Part shown: one piece after another, positions 32,724-41,367 of the stretch
Layout: each line of letters starts with the position of its first letter
Numbering within the stretch: the stretch's first letter is position 1
DNA from: JAAYYY01 sp964579295
Lineage (GTDB): Bacteria > Chloroflexota > Anaerolineae > Promineifilales > Promineifilaceae
Direction: 5' to 3'
Length of the DNA stretch: 64,000 nt
NCBI GenBank assembly: GCA_964579295.1
Contig: CAZOGK010000003.1
Coordinates: 124,001 to 188,000, forward strand
Notes under the pieces: model-generated
Database searches by the model: none
What the model saw: only the letters and a program-made list of their open reading frames with translations
What the model was told of the DNA's origin: nothing
Translations under genes and position numbers: made by a program

Positions 32724-33535
32724 TGGCGCACCCCAGGGAGCTGCTGGCACGCCACGGGCTGCAGCCGAAGCAGAGCCTGGGGCAAAACTTCCTTTTTGAC
32801 GACAACATACTGGCGCGCATCGTGGAGGCGGCCGAGGTTGGGCCGGACGACGCCGTGCTGGAGATTGGCGCCGGCCTGGGCGCCCTGACCCATCATCTGG
32901 CGCGGGCAGCGGCGCGTGTGGTTGCCCTGGAGCTGGACGACCGGCTCATCCCCCTGCTCCAGAACGAAATGGCGCGCCACGAGAATGTGGCCGTGGTGCA
33001 CGGCGACATCCTGGAGCTGGCGCCGGACGACTGGCTTGGCGCAGACGGCTACAAGGTCGTGGCGAACGTACCCTACTACATCACCGGCGCGATCCTCAAA
33101 CACCTGCTCGGCGGCGAGGCGAAGCCAGCCGTTGTGGTGATGACAGTACAGAAAGAGGTAGCGCAGCGGGTGACCGCGGGCCCGGGGGAAATGAGCTTGC
33201 TGGCGGTCAGCGTGCAGTTCTACGGCGAGCCGCGCCTGGTGAGCGAGATCAAGGCGGGCGCGTTTTGGCCCCGGCCAGAGGTCGATTCGGCCATTCTGCG
33301 CATCGACCTGTACGACAAGCCACTCCTGTCATTGGCCGAAGAAGAGGCGTTTTTCCGCGTGGTGAAGGCGGGCTTTGCCCAGAAGCGCAAGCAGCTCCAG
33401 AAGAACCTGCGCAGCCTCGGCCTGCCGCGCACGGCCATCGACGCGGCGCTGGCGCGGGCGGGAATCGATGGTAAACGGCGCGCGGAAACGCTGGCTGTGG
33501 AGGAGTGGATACGGCTATACCGGAACTTGTCGTAG
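32723..33535 (+). CDS. ksgA: 16S rRNA A1518/A1519 dimethyltransferase
   Basis: 270 residues. The SAM-dependent enzyme dimethylates two adjacent adenines in helix 45 of 16S rRNA. It opens with PKQSLGQNFLFDDN, the SAM site is VLEIGAGLGALT, and the catalytic motif is VANVPYYITG, the NLPY-type loop of the RsmA family. The C-terminal helical domain is complete (QKRKQLQKNLR). The ATG overlaps the TGA of the YabE-like gene (TGATG). Confidence 0.96.
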   Translation: MAHPRELLARHGLQPKQSLGQNFLFDDNILARIVEAAEVGPDDAVLEIGAGLGALTHHLARAAARVVALELDDRLIPLLQNEMARHENVAVVHGDILELAPDDWLGADGYKVVANVPYYITGAILKHLLGGEAKPAVVVMTVQKEVAQRVTAGPGEMSLLAVSVQFYGEPRLVSEIKAGAFWPRPEVDSAILRIDLYDKPLLSLAEEEAFFRVVKAGFAQKRKQLQKNLRSLGLPRTAIDAALARAGIDGKRRAETLAVEEWIRLYRNLS

Positions 33536-33557
33536 CGCTTGCCTGTTACGAACGCTG

Positions 33558-33920
33558 CTACTGCGGCTGCACGAAGATGAGCAGAACGCCGGCGGGATCA
33601 AGCACGTGTAGAACGAGCGCGTTGCCGATGGTCTCGGGCGGTTTAATGCGCATCTGTTCAAACTCGCCGCCGGCCGCGATGGCCTGTACATGCTCGTGCC
33701 ATGCCTCGACATCGTCAACGTCGATGACGAACATGGAGTTCTCCGCCCACTCCTTGACATAAAAGTTCTGCAGCCGGAAGCGATTGCCCCCCAGCTCAAA
33801 ATCAACGGTTCCACCCCACCCTTCACGCCCCTTGAAACCTAACGCGGTGTAAAAGCGCTGCGACTGCTCAAAGTCCCTGGCCGGTACATAGGCCTTCATG
33901 TCACGGATTTCCAACGCCAT
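33558..33920 (-). CDS. VOC-family (glyoxalase/bleomycin-resistance-like) protein
   Basis: About 120 residues from ATG 33920, chosen because AGGAGAA precedes it; an ATG 33 bases earlier has no such site. A single vicinal-oxygen-chelate module: KAYVPARDFEQSQRFYTALGF, FELGGNRFRLQNFYV, and LHVLDPAGVLLIFVQP at the end. VOC proteins are dioxygenases, isomerases or binding proteins that act as dimers. The usual metal-ligand His is not obvious, so a binding role is possible. Confidence 0.82.
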   Translation of the reverse strand: MALEIRDMKAYVPARDFEQSQRFYTALGFKGREGWGGTVDFELGGNRFRLQNFYVKEWAENSMFVIDVDDVEAWHEHVQAIAAGGEFEQMRIKPPETIGNALVLHVLDPAGVLLIFVQPQ

Positions 33921-33988
33921 ACTGGGTTCTCCTGTGTCAACGCCTGAGATCAATAACAGCGCTATCCCGGAAATGGCTGCATCCGAGA

Positions 33989-35494
33989 TCAGCGCTTCAC
34001 GTTGCGCCAGCGGCCGGCTGTCTGCCAGGGGTCGGGTTGGACGCTATCGCCGTCGCCACTGGCGGCGCGGGTGGGCGCGCTCTTGCCGCCAAGCGCCTCC
34101 AGCGCGGCAATCGCCAGCCAGCTGCTGTTGCTCAGGTCCGGCTCCGGCTGCCAGGGCGTCATGTGCTCGTCGAGGAAGCGGGTCGTCACCTCGCCGGCGA
34201 GGAAGGCCGGGTGGGCGAGGATGTCCAACAGGTAAGGGATGTTGGTGGTCACGCCGAGGATGACCGTATCCTGCAGGGCGCGCACCATCTTGCGGATGGC
34301 CTCGGCCCGGTCATCGCCCCAGGTTATGATTTTGCCCAGCATTGGGTCGTAATAGGGGCTGACGGTTGTGCCCGTCTCGATGCCGTCGTCCACGCGGATG
34401 CCGGGGCCGGCCGGCGCGCGATAGAAGGCGATGTCGCCGATGGAGGGTAGGAAGCCGTTGTTCGGATCCTCGGCGTAGAGGCGGCACTCGATGGCGTGGC
34501 CGCGCTGCAGCAGCTCATGCTGGGTAAAGGTGAGCGCTTCCCCAGCGGCGAGGCGGATCTGCCACGAGGCGAGGTCGATGCCGCTGACCGCCTCGGTAAT
34601 CGGGTGCTCTACCTGCAGCCTCGTGTTCATCTCCAGGAAGTAGAAGTCGAGGTCGGGTGTAACCATGAATTCCACGGTGCCGGCGCTGACGTAGCCAACC
34701 GCCGCGGCAAGGCGCAGGGCGGCATTGCACATGGCCCGCCGCAGCTCCGGCGTCACGATGGGCGACGGCGTCTCCTCGATAATCTTCTGGTGACGGCGCT
34801 GTACGGAACATTCGCGCTCAAACAGATGAACCACATTGCCGTGCTGGTCGCCCAGAATCTGCACCTCGACGTGGCGGACTTGGTTGAAATATTTCTCGAC
34901 CAGGATATGGTCGCTGCCAAAGCTGGAGCGGGCCTCGTTGCGCGCCTGGTGCAGCGCGCCAGGGAAATCGGCGGGCTCGTCGACCACGCGCATGCCCTTG
35001 CCGCCTCCGCCGGCGCTGGCCTTGATGAGCACCGGATAGCCCAGCTCGCCGGCGGCTTCCTGCAAGGCAGCGTCGTCAAGGTGCGCGCCGTCCACGCCGG
35101 GGATAACGGGCACGCCGGCCGCCTCGGCAATCTCCCGCGCCGTCGCCTTGCTGCCCAGAGCGATCATCGCTTCCGGGCTGGGGCCAATGAAGTGGATGCC
35201 GCGGGCGGCGCAGGCGGCGGCGAAATCCGGGTTCTCGCTGAGGAAGCCGTAGCCGGGATGGATGGCGTCAGCCCCGGCGGCGGCCGCCGCGGTGAAAATG
35301 GCCTCCTGGTTGAGATAGGTCTCACGGGCGGTGACGCCGTCTAGCTGGTAGCTCTCGTCGGCGAGCCGGGCCCAGGGGGCGCTGCGGTCCACTTCAGAGT
35401 AGATGGCGACAGAGCGCACGCCCAGCTCGCGGCAGGCACGGAAGATGCGGCGGGCGATTTCGCCCCGGTTGGCGACGAGGATCTTGCTGAACAT
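33989..35494 (-). CDS. accC: biotin carboxylase subunit of an acyl-CoA carboxylase
   Basis: 501 residues. ATP-dependent carboxylation of biotin on a carrier protein. ILVANRGEIARRIFRACREL opens it; the ATP-grasp glycine loop ASAGGGGKGMRVV, the FERECSVQRRHQKIIEE and EMNTRLQVEHPITE motifs are intact. After the carboxylase domain there is a roughly 50-residue tail but no biotinyl domain, so a separate BCCP is needed and none is in the window. The crotonase at 36460 hints at leucine breakdown (methylcrotonyl-CoA) or fatty-acid synthesis. The ATG lies 6 bases after a TATAAT. Confidence 0.92.
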   Translation of the reverse strand: MFSKILVANRGEIARRIFRACRELGVRSVAIYSEVDRSAPWARLADESYQLDGVTARETYLNQEAIFTAAAAAGADAIHPGYGFLSENPDFAAACAARGIHFIGPSPEAMIALGSKATAREIAEAAGVPVIPGVDGAHLDDAALQEAAGELGYPVLIKASAGGGGKGMRVVDEPADFPGALHQARNEARSSFGSDHILVEKYFNQVRHVEVQILGDQHGNVVHLFERECSVQRRHQKIIEETPSPIVTPELRRAMCNAALRLAAAVGYVSAGTVEFMVTPDLDFYFLEMNTRLQVEHPITEAVSGIDLASWQIRLAAGEALTFTQHELLQRGHAIECRLYAEDPNNGFLPSIGDIAFYRAPAGPGIRVDDGIETGTTVSPYYDPMLGKIITWGDDRAEAIRKMVRALQDTVILGVTTNIPYLLDILAHPAFLAGEVTTRFLDEHMTPWQPEPDLSNSSWLAIAALEALGGKSAPTRAASGDGDSVQPDPWQTAGRWRNVKR

Positions 35495-35500
35495 GGGCGG

Positions 35501-35506
35501 ATTATA
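35501..35506 (-). promoter_or_regulatory. -10 box of accC, predicted leaderless start
   Basis: TATAAT on the minus strand (35506-35501), then CCGCCC and the ATG at 35494. The geometry is the same as tyrA, so the transcript should begin at the start codon. No ribosome site exists. Confidence 0.6.
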
Positions 35507-35515
35507 GCGGAGATA

Positions 35516-35549
35516 GTGGGTGGTGGGCAGTGGGCGGTGCGTAGTGGGA
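35516..35549 (+). repeat. G-tract low-complexity repeat upstream of accC
   Basis: Irregular repeats of GTGGG (GGG at 35518, 35525, 35532 and 35546), with variants such as GGTGGG and CAGTGGG. They lie between accC and the acetyltransferase gene. Four G-tracts with loops of 4, 4 and 11 could form a weak G-quadruplex in the accC promoter region. Confidence 0.45.
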
Positions 35550-35618
35550 AGTTGGATGTTTGAAGTAGGTGGTCTGTTCGTTGTTCGTGGCAGGCACTGG
35601 TCTTAGGCAGGCGCGTGC

Positions 35619-36434
35619 TTACGGGCGGGTAGTCCGGCGGTCGGTTAGCCAGCTTGTGGCGAAGTCGACGGCCGGGCGCTGGCGGAAGAGGCGGGCTGTG
35701 GCTGAGCCGACGTGCCCGACGGTGACGGGCAGAGCCCGCTCCATGGCCTGCCCTATCTCCGGAAACGGATCGGCGTCGAGGTCGACGTCGGCAAAAGGGA
35801 ACCAGGCGCGCCGGCCCTGCCGGATCATTGGGCTGCTCTCCTCCGTACGCGGCGCGTCGGGTACACGATACTCGGCCAGGTGGAAGCTCGAGTTACTATC
35901 GTAGCCGACGCCGAGTAGGAGTACCCAGCCATCAAGATCGTAGATGCGTGCCAGCGGCGAGCCCTCGCCCATGCTATTGACCAACGCATGGCTGCCGGCA
36001 ACATATCGGGCATGTTGGCCCCAGGCGCAGAAGCTGGACATCGGGTGCGAGCTGCGGATCACATCCGGCCAGGTACGGAACAGCTCGGCAATGGCGCCCA
36101 TGCCGCGCGTGGGCGTGTAACTGCGGTCGTAGGCCGGCATCGTCGCCCGAATCTCCTCGATCCATTCCGGCGGCACGGTCGGGTTTTGCCACCCAGCCGG
36201 GTCCGAGAGGTCGCCAGAGTGGGCCGGCATGACCAGCGTGCCCGCCACCGTCAGCACGTCCTGCAGCGCCTGGATGACGGCGACCGGGCCGCCGTTGACC
36301 CAGCCCAGGGAGCTGAGTGAGCTATGCACGAGGAGCACTATACCCGGCCTGACGCCTAGAGCCGCCAGGTCACGGGCCAGGCTGTCGCGGGTGCGGGGTG
36401 TGGGTGTACGGGCAATCATGTCTGCTTCGCTCAT
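35619..36434 (-). CDS. AAC(3)-family N-acetyltransferase
   Basis: 271 residues of the aminoglycoside 3-N-acetyltransferase (Antibiotic_NAT/YokD) fold. LLVHSSLSSLGWVNGGPVAV near residue 34 and GTLVMPAHSGDLSDP open the domain; RSSHPMSSFCAWGQHA holds the catalytic-region His, and VLLLGVGYDSNSSFHLAEY is the acetyl-CoA loop. It is a chromosomal member, so aminoglycoside resistance is possible but many relatives have unknown substrates. GC content and neighbours do not suggest recent transfer. Confidence 0.86.
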   Translation of the reverse strand: MSEADMIARTPTPRTRDSLARDLAALGVRPGIVLLVHSSLSSLGWVNGGPVAVIQALQDVLTVAGTLVMPAHSGDLSDPAGWQNPTVPPEWIEEIRATMPAYDRSYTPTRGMGAIAELFRTWPDVIRSSHPMSSFCAWGQHARYVAGSHALVNSMGEGSPLARIYDLDGWVLLLGVGYDSNSSFHLAEYRVPDAPRTEESSPMIRQGRRAWFPFADVDLDADPFPEIGQAMERALPVTVGHVGSATARLFRQRPAVDFATSWLTDRRTTRP

Positions 36435-36459
36435 CTTGCTCGAATCCAGAATAGCGGGC

Positions 36460-37242
36460 TTACTCGTCCTCTGTCTGCCAGTATGGGGCGCGCTTCTCCA
36501 GAAAGCTGCTCATGCCCTCGCGACCCTCGTCGCTGGCGCGGCGCTCGGCAATGAGCCGGCTGGTGACCTCGCGCACATTGGGCGGGGAGCTGGCGGCGAC
36601 AAAGCGGATGAGGCTCTTGGCGGCGGCCTGCGCGCCGGGGGCGGCCTGCAGCAGCGCCGCCACGCGCTCATTCACCTTCTCGTCCAGAGCCGCTTCGTCG
36701 GGGACGACGTGGTGGACGAGTCCGATTTCGCGGGCGCGTGCGGCGGGGAAACGCTCGCCGGTAAGGAATAGCTCGCGGGCGGCGGAGGGGCCGATCTTGC
36801 GCAGGACGAAGGGGCTGATGACGGCGGGTACGATGCCCAGGCGCGCCTCGCTGAAGGCGAAAACGGCGCGCTCGGCGGCGACGGCGATATCGCAGCAGGC
36901 GACCAAACCGACGCCGCCGCCAATGGCCGCGCCGTTGATGCGCCCGACGACTGGCCGAGGGCAGTGGCTCACTGCTTCCATGAGGTCGTAGATGGCCTCG
37001 CCGTCGGCAACGTTCTGCACGAAGGTATAGTCGGCAGCGGCGCGCATGGCGCCAAGGTCGGCGCCCGCGCAGAAGCTGCGGCCCGCGCCGGTGAGGACGA
37101 TAACGCGCACCGACTCTTCGCTGCCAAGCTGCCGGAAGGTCGCGGTGAGCTCCGCAATCATCTCGGGCGTCAGAGCGTTGTGGCTTGCCGGCCGGTCCAG
37201 CGTGACCGTCGCGACCGCTTTATTGACAGCAACAGTGATCAT
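36460..37242 (-). CDS. enoyl-CoA hydratase, methylglutaconyl-CoA-hydratase-like
   Basis: 260 residues from ATG 37242; a longer start would run into the ftsH terminator hairpin. Crotonase fold: RSFCAGADLGAMR and RINGAAIGGGVGLVACCDIA form the oxyanion hole, and FSEARLGIVPAVISPFVLRKIG with ELFLTGERF matches LiuC/AUH-type methylglutaconyl-CoA hydratases of leucine degradation. It ends with FLEKRAPYW. It lies near accC, which could supply methylcrotonyl-CoA carboxylase activity, with an acetyltransferase gene between. Confidence 0.85.
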   Translation of the reverse strand: MITVAVNKAVATVTLDRPASHNALTPEMIAELTATFRQLGSEESVRVIVLTGAGRSFCAGADLGAMRAAADYTFVQNVADGEAIYDLMEAVSHCPRPVVGRINGAAIGGGVGLVACCDIAVAAERAVFAFSEARLGIVPAVISPFVLRKIGPSAARELFLTGERFPAARAREIGLVHHVVPDEAALDEKVNERVAALLQAAPGAQAAAKSLIRFVAASSPPNVREVTSRLIAERRASDEGREGMSSFLEKRAPYWQTEDE

Positions 37243-37263
37243 GTCCGCACCAAGCCTGTCGAG

Positions 37264-37304
37264 CAAAAAAAACGCGCCCCGCAATGCTATCACTGCGGGG
37301 CGCG
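37264..37304 (-). terminator. intrinsic terminator of ftsH
   Basis: A perfect 11-base stem (37304-37294 with 37283-37273, loop of 10) followed on the minus strand by eight T residues (37272-37265). It lies 45 bases past the ftsH stop and 22 bases before the next gene's start, so it separates the two units. Confidence 0.92.
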
Positions 37305-37348
37305 TCGCTCAACTTGACAGTAGCGCCTGAGGGAGCCGCGCGGCGGCG

Positions 37349-39226
37349 CTAATCGCCGGGAACCAGCGCCTCCGTATCCGGCTCGACAGAAGACAGCTCC
37401 TCGTCGTTCATCAGCGCTTCAAACTCAAGGCGGTCGAGCGTTTCCGCTTCCATCAGGCGGTTGACCAACCGCACCAGCCGGTCATAGTTGGTGCGGATAA
37501 TCTCCCGCGCGCGCTCGTAGTTGCGGTCGAGGATGACCCGTACTTCACGGTCGATCAGCTTGGCGGCTTCCTCGCTGTAGTCGCGGCCAGTAGAAAGCTC
37601 GCGTCCGAGAAAGACGTTGCCGGTATCGTCGCCGTAGGTGCGCAGGCCGAGGGCGTCGCTCATGCCATACTTGGTAACCATCGAGCGCGCCATGTCGGTC
37701 GCCTGCTTGAGGTCGTTAGAGGCGCCGGTCGTGACGCGGCCGAAGAAGATCTCTTCCGCAGCGCGCCCGCCAAGGGCCATGGCGATGCGGTCTTCAAAGT
37801 GGCCCGTGTGGTAGGCCATCCGATCCTCGGGCAGGGGCATGACGTAGCCGCCGGCGCCGCCGCGCGGGATGATGGTTATCTTCTGCACGGGGTCGGTGTT
37901 CACCAGGTAATGGCTGACCACCGCGTGCCCAGCTTCGTGATAGGCGGTGATCTCCTTGTCTTCCTCGTTGATCACCCGGCTCTTGCGCTCGGGGCCCATG
38001 ACGACGCGGTCGAATGCTTCCTGCATCTCCAGCCGTGAGATGACCGTCTTGTTGCGGCGCGCTGCGTAAATGGCCGCCTCGTTGATCAGGTTTTCCAGAT
38101 CGGCGCCGGAGAAGCCAGCGGTGAGGCGCGCCGTCTCGGCCAGGTCTACCTCGGCCGCCAGCGGCTTACCGCGCGCGTGGATGCGCAGGATCTCCTCACG
38201 GCCCTTAATGTCCGGCAGGTCGACAATCACTTTGCGGTCGAAGCGGCCGGGACGCAGCAGCGCCGGGTCCAGCACATCCGCGCGGTTGGTGGCGGCGATG
38301 ACGATGACGTTGGTTTCGTTGGAGAAACCGTCCATCTCTACGAGGATCTGGTTGAGCGTCTGCTCGCGTTCGTCGTGACCGCCGCCCAGTCCGGCGCCGC
38401 GCTGGCGCCCGACGGCGTCAATTTCGTCCACAAAAACAATGGACGGTGCGTGTTCTTTGGCCTTATTAAACAGGTCGCGCACGCGGCTGGCGCCTACGCC
38501 GACGAACATCTCCACGAATTCCGAGCCAGAAATGTGGAAGAAGGGCACGCCGGCCTCGCCGGCAATAGCGCGCGCCAGCAGCGTCTTGCCGGTGCCGGGC
38601 GGGCCCACCATCAGGACGCCTTTCGGGATGCGCGCGCCCACCTGCACGAACTTCTCCGGCTCGCGCAGGAACTGCACCACTTCCTGCACCTCTTCTTTGG
38701 CCTCCTCCACGCCGGCCACATCGTCGAAGGTCACCGTTGGCCGGTCGCCTTCGTTGATATTGCGCGCTCGGCTGCGGCCAAAGCCGAAGATGCTGTTTCC
38801 CCCGCCCTGCATCTGGCGAAAGCTCCGGCTGAAAATCCAGAGCAGGAAGAGGATGGGGATCAGCGTGATACCGATGCTAATCAGTGCATTCCAGCTTGAC
38901 TGGTCATTGGGCTCAAAGGTAAAGCTCTGCCGCTGCTCCAGGGGCACTTCATATGATTCCAGGGTTTCCATGAAGCCGACGCCGGCTTCTTTGGTCGAGC
39001 TGTATTCGCGGCCATCGTCTAACGTGACTTCAAGCCGGTCCCCTTTGACGACGACGGTGTCGACCAGCCCCTGCTCGACGTAGCGAACGACCTGGTTCAG
39101 TGATATTTCTTCTGGCGCATTGACCCGTCTGCTAAGGAAGAGCTGCAGGCCGAGAATGATGGCGAGAATCGCCAGGATCCAGGCCCAGGCAGGAACGGCA
39201 GGACGGGGATTTGGTCTTTCATCCAT
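37349..39226 (-). CDS. ftsH: ATP-dependent membrane zinc protease FtsH
   Basis: 625 residues from ATG 39226 (AAAGGAAA upstream). Two membrane helices at about 12-30 and 112-132 enclose a periplasmic domain. The AAA domain has Walker A GPPGTGKT at 208, Walker B IVFVDEIDAVG, and the second region of homology LLRPGRFDRKV. The protease zinc site is HEAGH at 430-434. FtsH hexamers degrade misassembled membrane proteins and short-lived regulators. It has its own strong terminator. Confidence 0.97.
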   Translation of the reverse strand: MDERPNPRPAVPAWAWILAILAIILGLQLFLSRRVNAPEEISLNQVVRYVEQGLVDTVVVKGDRLEVTLDDGREYSSTKEAGVGFMETLESYEVPLEQRQSFTFEPNDQSSWNALISIGITLIPILFLLWIFSRSFRQMQGGGNSIFGFGRSRARNINEGDRPTVTFDDVAGVEEAKEEVQEVVQFLREPEKFVQVGARIPKGVLMVGPPGTGKTLLARAIAGEAGVPFFHISGSEFVEMFVGVGASRVRDLFNKAKEHAPSIVFVDEIDAVGRQRGAGLGGGHDEREQTLNQILVEMDGFSNETNVIVIAATNRADVLDPALLRPGRFDRKVIVDLPDIKGREEILRIHARGKPLAAEVDLAETARLTAGFSGADLENLINEAAIYAARRNKTVISRLEMQEAFDRVVMGPERKSRVINEEDKEITAYHEAGHAVVSHYLVNTDPVQKITIIPRGGAGGYVMPLPEDRMAYHTGHFEDRIAMALGGRAAEEIFFGRVTTGASNDLKQATDMARSMVTKYGMSDALGLRTYGDDTGNVFLGRELSTGRDYSEEAAKLIDREVRVILDRNYERAREIIRTNYDRLVRLVNRLMEAETLDRLEFEALMNDEELSSVEPDTEALVPGD

Positions 39227-39505
39227 GGTGTGTTTCCTTTCGCGCTCTCGGACACGACTCCGGTCGTGCCGGCCCCCGCATGGCAACTGCACGCGCGCAG
39301 CCGGGGAGGGGCCAACCCTGGCTGCCCACCAATCTTACCTCTGGACTGTTGGATAATTGTAAGTAAAGCGTGAATAGCTCATGACACTGGCGCCAGGAAG
39401 CTGCCGCCCGCGACGAACGCGCGGGCCAAATGTTATAGCGCTCCTCTCTGCCGGCCCTCAATAAGTGTGTACCCACGCCAGGTCTGGGCGCATGCCGGAT
39501 GGCAG

Positions 39506-40447
39506 CTATCCGCGATAAATGGAGGACAGGGCGCGAACCTGCTGTTCGGCCCGGTAGCTGCTACGCACCAGCGGGCCGCTTTCGACCCAGCGGAAACCAA
39601 GCTCAAGGCCGATGTTCTTCAGAGCATCGAACTCGTCCGGCGGATAGTAACGCTCGATAGGCAGATGCTTCTGGCTCGGCTGCAGATACTGGCCGATGGT
39701 CAGAATATCCACCTTGAGCGCCGCCAGGTCGCGCATGACTTCGACCACCTCGTCGAATGTCTCGCCCAGACCCAGCATGATACCGCTCTTAGTCAAGACC
39801 TCCGGTTCCATCCGCTTGGCATTGCCAAGCGTAGCCATCGCCCATTCGTAGTGGTCCTGGGGCTGGACCTTGCGGAAGAGACGTGGCACCGTCTCTACAT
39901 TGTGATTCAGGATCTCTGGCCGCGCATCCATGACGATCTTCAACGCCTCTTCACTCCCCTTAAAGTCGGGAATCAGAACTTCGATGGAGCAGCCGGGCTG
40001 CACCTCGCGGATACGCTGGATAAGGAGCGCAAAGATAGGCGCGCCGCCGTCCTTGCGCTCATCACGGTTCACCGATGTAATGACGACGTGCTGCAGATTC
40101 ATCTGCCTCACAGCTTGTGCCACGCGCTCGGGTTCTTCCCAGTCCAGTGGGCCGGGACGACCCGTCTTGATGTCGCAAAAGCCGCAGCTGCGCGTGCAGG
40201 TATCTCCCATAATGAGGAAGGTGGCCGTACCCGAGCCCCAGCACTCGCCAATATTGGGGCACATCGCCTCCTCGCAGACGGTATGGAGCTGCTTGCTGCG
40301 CATCAGGTCTTTGAGGAACTCGTAATTCCGGCCCTTCGGCACACGGACCTTGATCCACTCAGGGCGGCGGCGCGGGCGCTGGCTGCCGCCGGCGGCGGCC
40401 TCTTCACGCTCTGTGACTTCAATCGAATTCAGATCAATAGTCGCCAT
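39506..40447 (-). CDS. lipA: lipoyl synthase
   Basis: 313 residues. Radical-SAM enzyme inserting two sulfurs into octanoyl-carrier protein. The auxiliary cluster ligands are in CEEAMCPNIGECW near 58, the radical-SAM CTRSCGFC near 84, and the C-terminal RSSY serine is present near 298. It follows lipB in the same direction with a GC-rich hairpin between. Ribosome site GGTGG precedes the ATG. It provides lipoate for 2-oxoacid dehydrogenases and for GcvH, connecting to the GcvT fusion in this window. Confidence 0.97.
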   Translation of the reverse strand: MATIDLNSIEVTEREEAAAGGSQRPRRRPEWIKVRVPKGRNYEFLKDLMRSKQLHTVCEEAMCPNIGECWGSGTATFLIMGDTCTRSCGFCDIKTGRPGPLDWEEPERVAQAVRQMNLQHVVITSVNRDERKDGGAPIFALLIQRIREVQPGCSIEVLIPDFKGSEEALKIVMDARPEILNHNVETVPRLFRKVQPQDHYEWAMATLGNAKRMEPEVLTKSGIMLGLGETFDEVVEVMRDLAALKVDILTIGQYLQPSQKHLPIERYYPPDEFDALKNIGLELGFRWVESGPLVRSSYRAEQQVRALSSIYRG

Positions 40448-40495
40448 CGAACCACCATAGGAATTCTGCCAACCTGGCAGCTATTTTCGATAAAT

Positions 40496-40524
40496 CCGGG
40501 CGCGCTGACTTCTCGCGCGCCCGG
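40496..40524. terminator. GC-rich hairpin between lipB and lipA
   Basis: A perfect 10-base stem CCGGGCGCGC/GCGCGCCCGG with a 9-base loop, 7 bases past the lipB stop. No long T-tract follows on the minus strand (ATTTATCG), so it may attenuate or stabilise rather than stop the lipB-lipA transcript. Confidence 0.45.
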
Positions 40525-40530
40525 CCATCC

Positions 40531-41253
40531 TCAACTGACATTGTACGTCTTATGAGGGGTAGAGACAACCACCGGCGTCACGTCGAAGCGGCGGCAGAAG
40601 GCGTCTAGCAGCGGATTCACCAGCTCGGCCACGCTAACGTCGCTGCCTTCGCTCTGAGCAAGACTGGTGACGTCGTGGTCGGCGATGCCACAAGGAATAA
40701 TGCCCGCAAAGTGCGCCATGTTGGGGGCCACGTTGAGGGCAAAGCCGTGGCTGCTGACGCCGCGGCTGCTCACCTTCACGCCGATGGCCGCTATCTTGGC
40801 CGGGCCGCTCTCGCCTTCGACCCAGACCCCGGTAAAACCCGGGTAACGGAACGCCGTTAGCCCGCGCGCGGCTAACGTCTGAATCAGCACCTCTTCAAGG
40901 TCGCGCAGATATTGGTGGAGGTCGGGAAAACGCCGCCCCTGGGCCGCGGCGCGTCGTCTGAGGTTCAGGATCGGATAGCCCACGAGCTGGCCGGGGCCGT
41001 GGTAGGTGATGTCGCCGCCGCGATCAACGTAGTGCAGATCAATTCCTTCACGGATGCGCGCCGCTTCGTCCAGGAGCAGGTTTTCGACGCGCCCGCTCCG
41101 CCCCAGTGTATAGACCGGCGTATGCTCCAGGAGCAGGAGCTGCTCGGCGATACGGCCGGCAGCGACGTCGGCGACCAGAGCTTCCTGTTGCGCCCAGGCC
41201 TCCAGGTAGGTTATTTGTCCCAGCCAGCTAATCTCAACCGCCTGGTCTGCCAC
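40531..41253 (-). CDS. lipB: octanoyl-ACP:protein octanoyltransferase
   Basis: 240 residues. Transfers octanoate from ACP to lipoyl domains. RGGDITYHGPGQLVGYPIL near 77 is the family signature; the active Lys is in AAIGVKVSSRGVSSHGFALN and the acyl-Cys in GIIPCGI. GGAGAAAC lies before the ATG. It is the first gene of a lipB-lipA pair. Confidence 0.96.
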   Translation of the reverse strand: MADQAVEISWLGQITYLEAWAQQEALVADVAAGRIAEQLLLLEHTPVYTLGRSGRVENLLLDEAARIREGIDLHYVDRGGDITYHGPGQLVGYPILNLRRRAAAQGRRFPDLHQYLRDLEEVLIQTLAARGLTAFRYPGFTGVWVEGESGPAKIAAIGVKVSSRGVSSHGFALNVAPNMAHFAGIIPCGIADHDVTSLAQSEGSDVSVAELVNPLLDAFCRRFDVTPVVVSTPHKTYNVS

Positions 41254-41281
41254 GTTTCTCCTTTGCGCGCGCCGTTATCAC

Positions 41282-41310
41282 TTGACGTGCGTACCTCTTA
41301 ATAGCATAAT
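41282..41310 (+). promoter_or_regulatory. promoter of the amidase-transpeptidase pair
   Basis: TTGACG (41282-41287), exactly 17 bases, CATAAT (41305-41310). The predicted start near 41317 lies downstream of an in-frame GTG at 41311, which therefore cannot be the start codon. This supports the ATG at 41368. Confidence 0.65.
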
Positions 41311-41367
41311 GTGCCCATAGCGTCATCTAAACATAACAAAGCGACGGGGCACTTTCTGGATTTCTTC

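Noticed and set aside
31233..32750. 505-codon minus-strand frame opposite the YabE-like gene
   Set aside because: GC-rich antisense shadow: composition is typical of reversed codon usage, no family features, while the plus strand encodes clear DUF348 and 3D domains.
37243..37293. Longer N-terminus for the LiuC-like crotonase
   Set aside because: It would translate through the ftsH terminator hairpin; the crotonase fold starts at the ATG at 37242.
41311..41367. Alternative GTG start for the amidase
   Set aside because: It abuts the -10 box (CATAAT ending at 41310), so the transcript would start after it.
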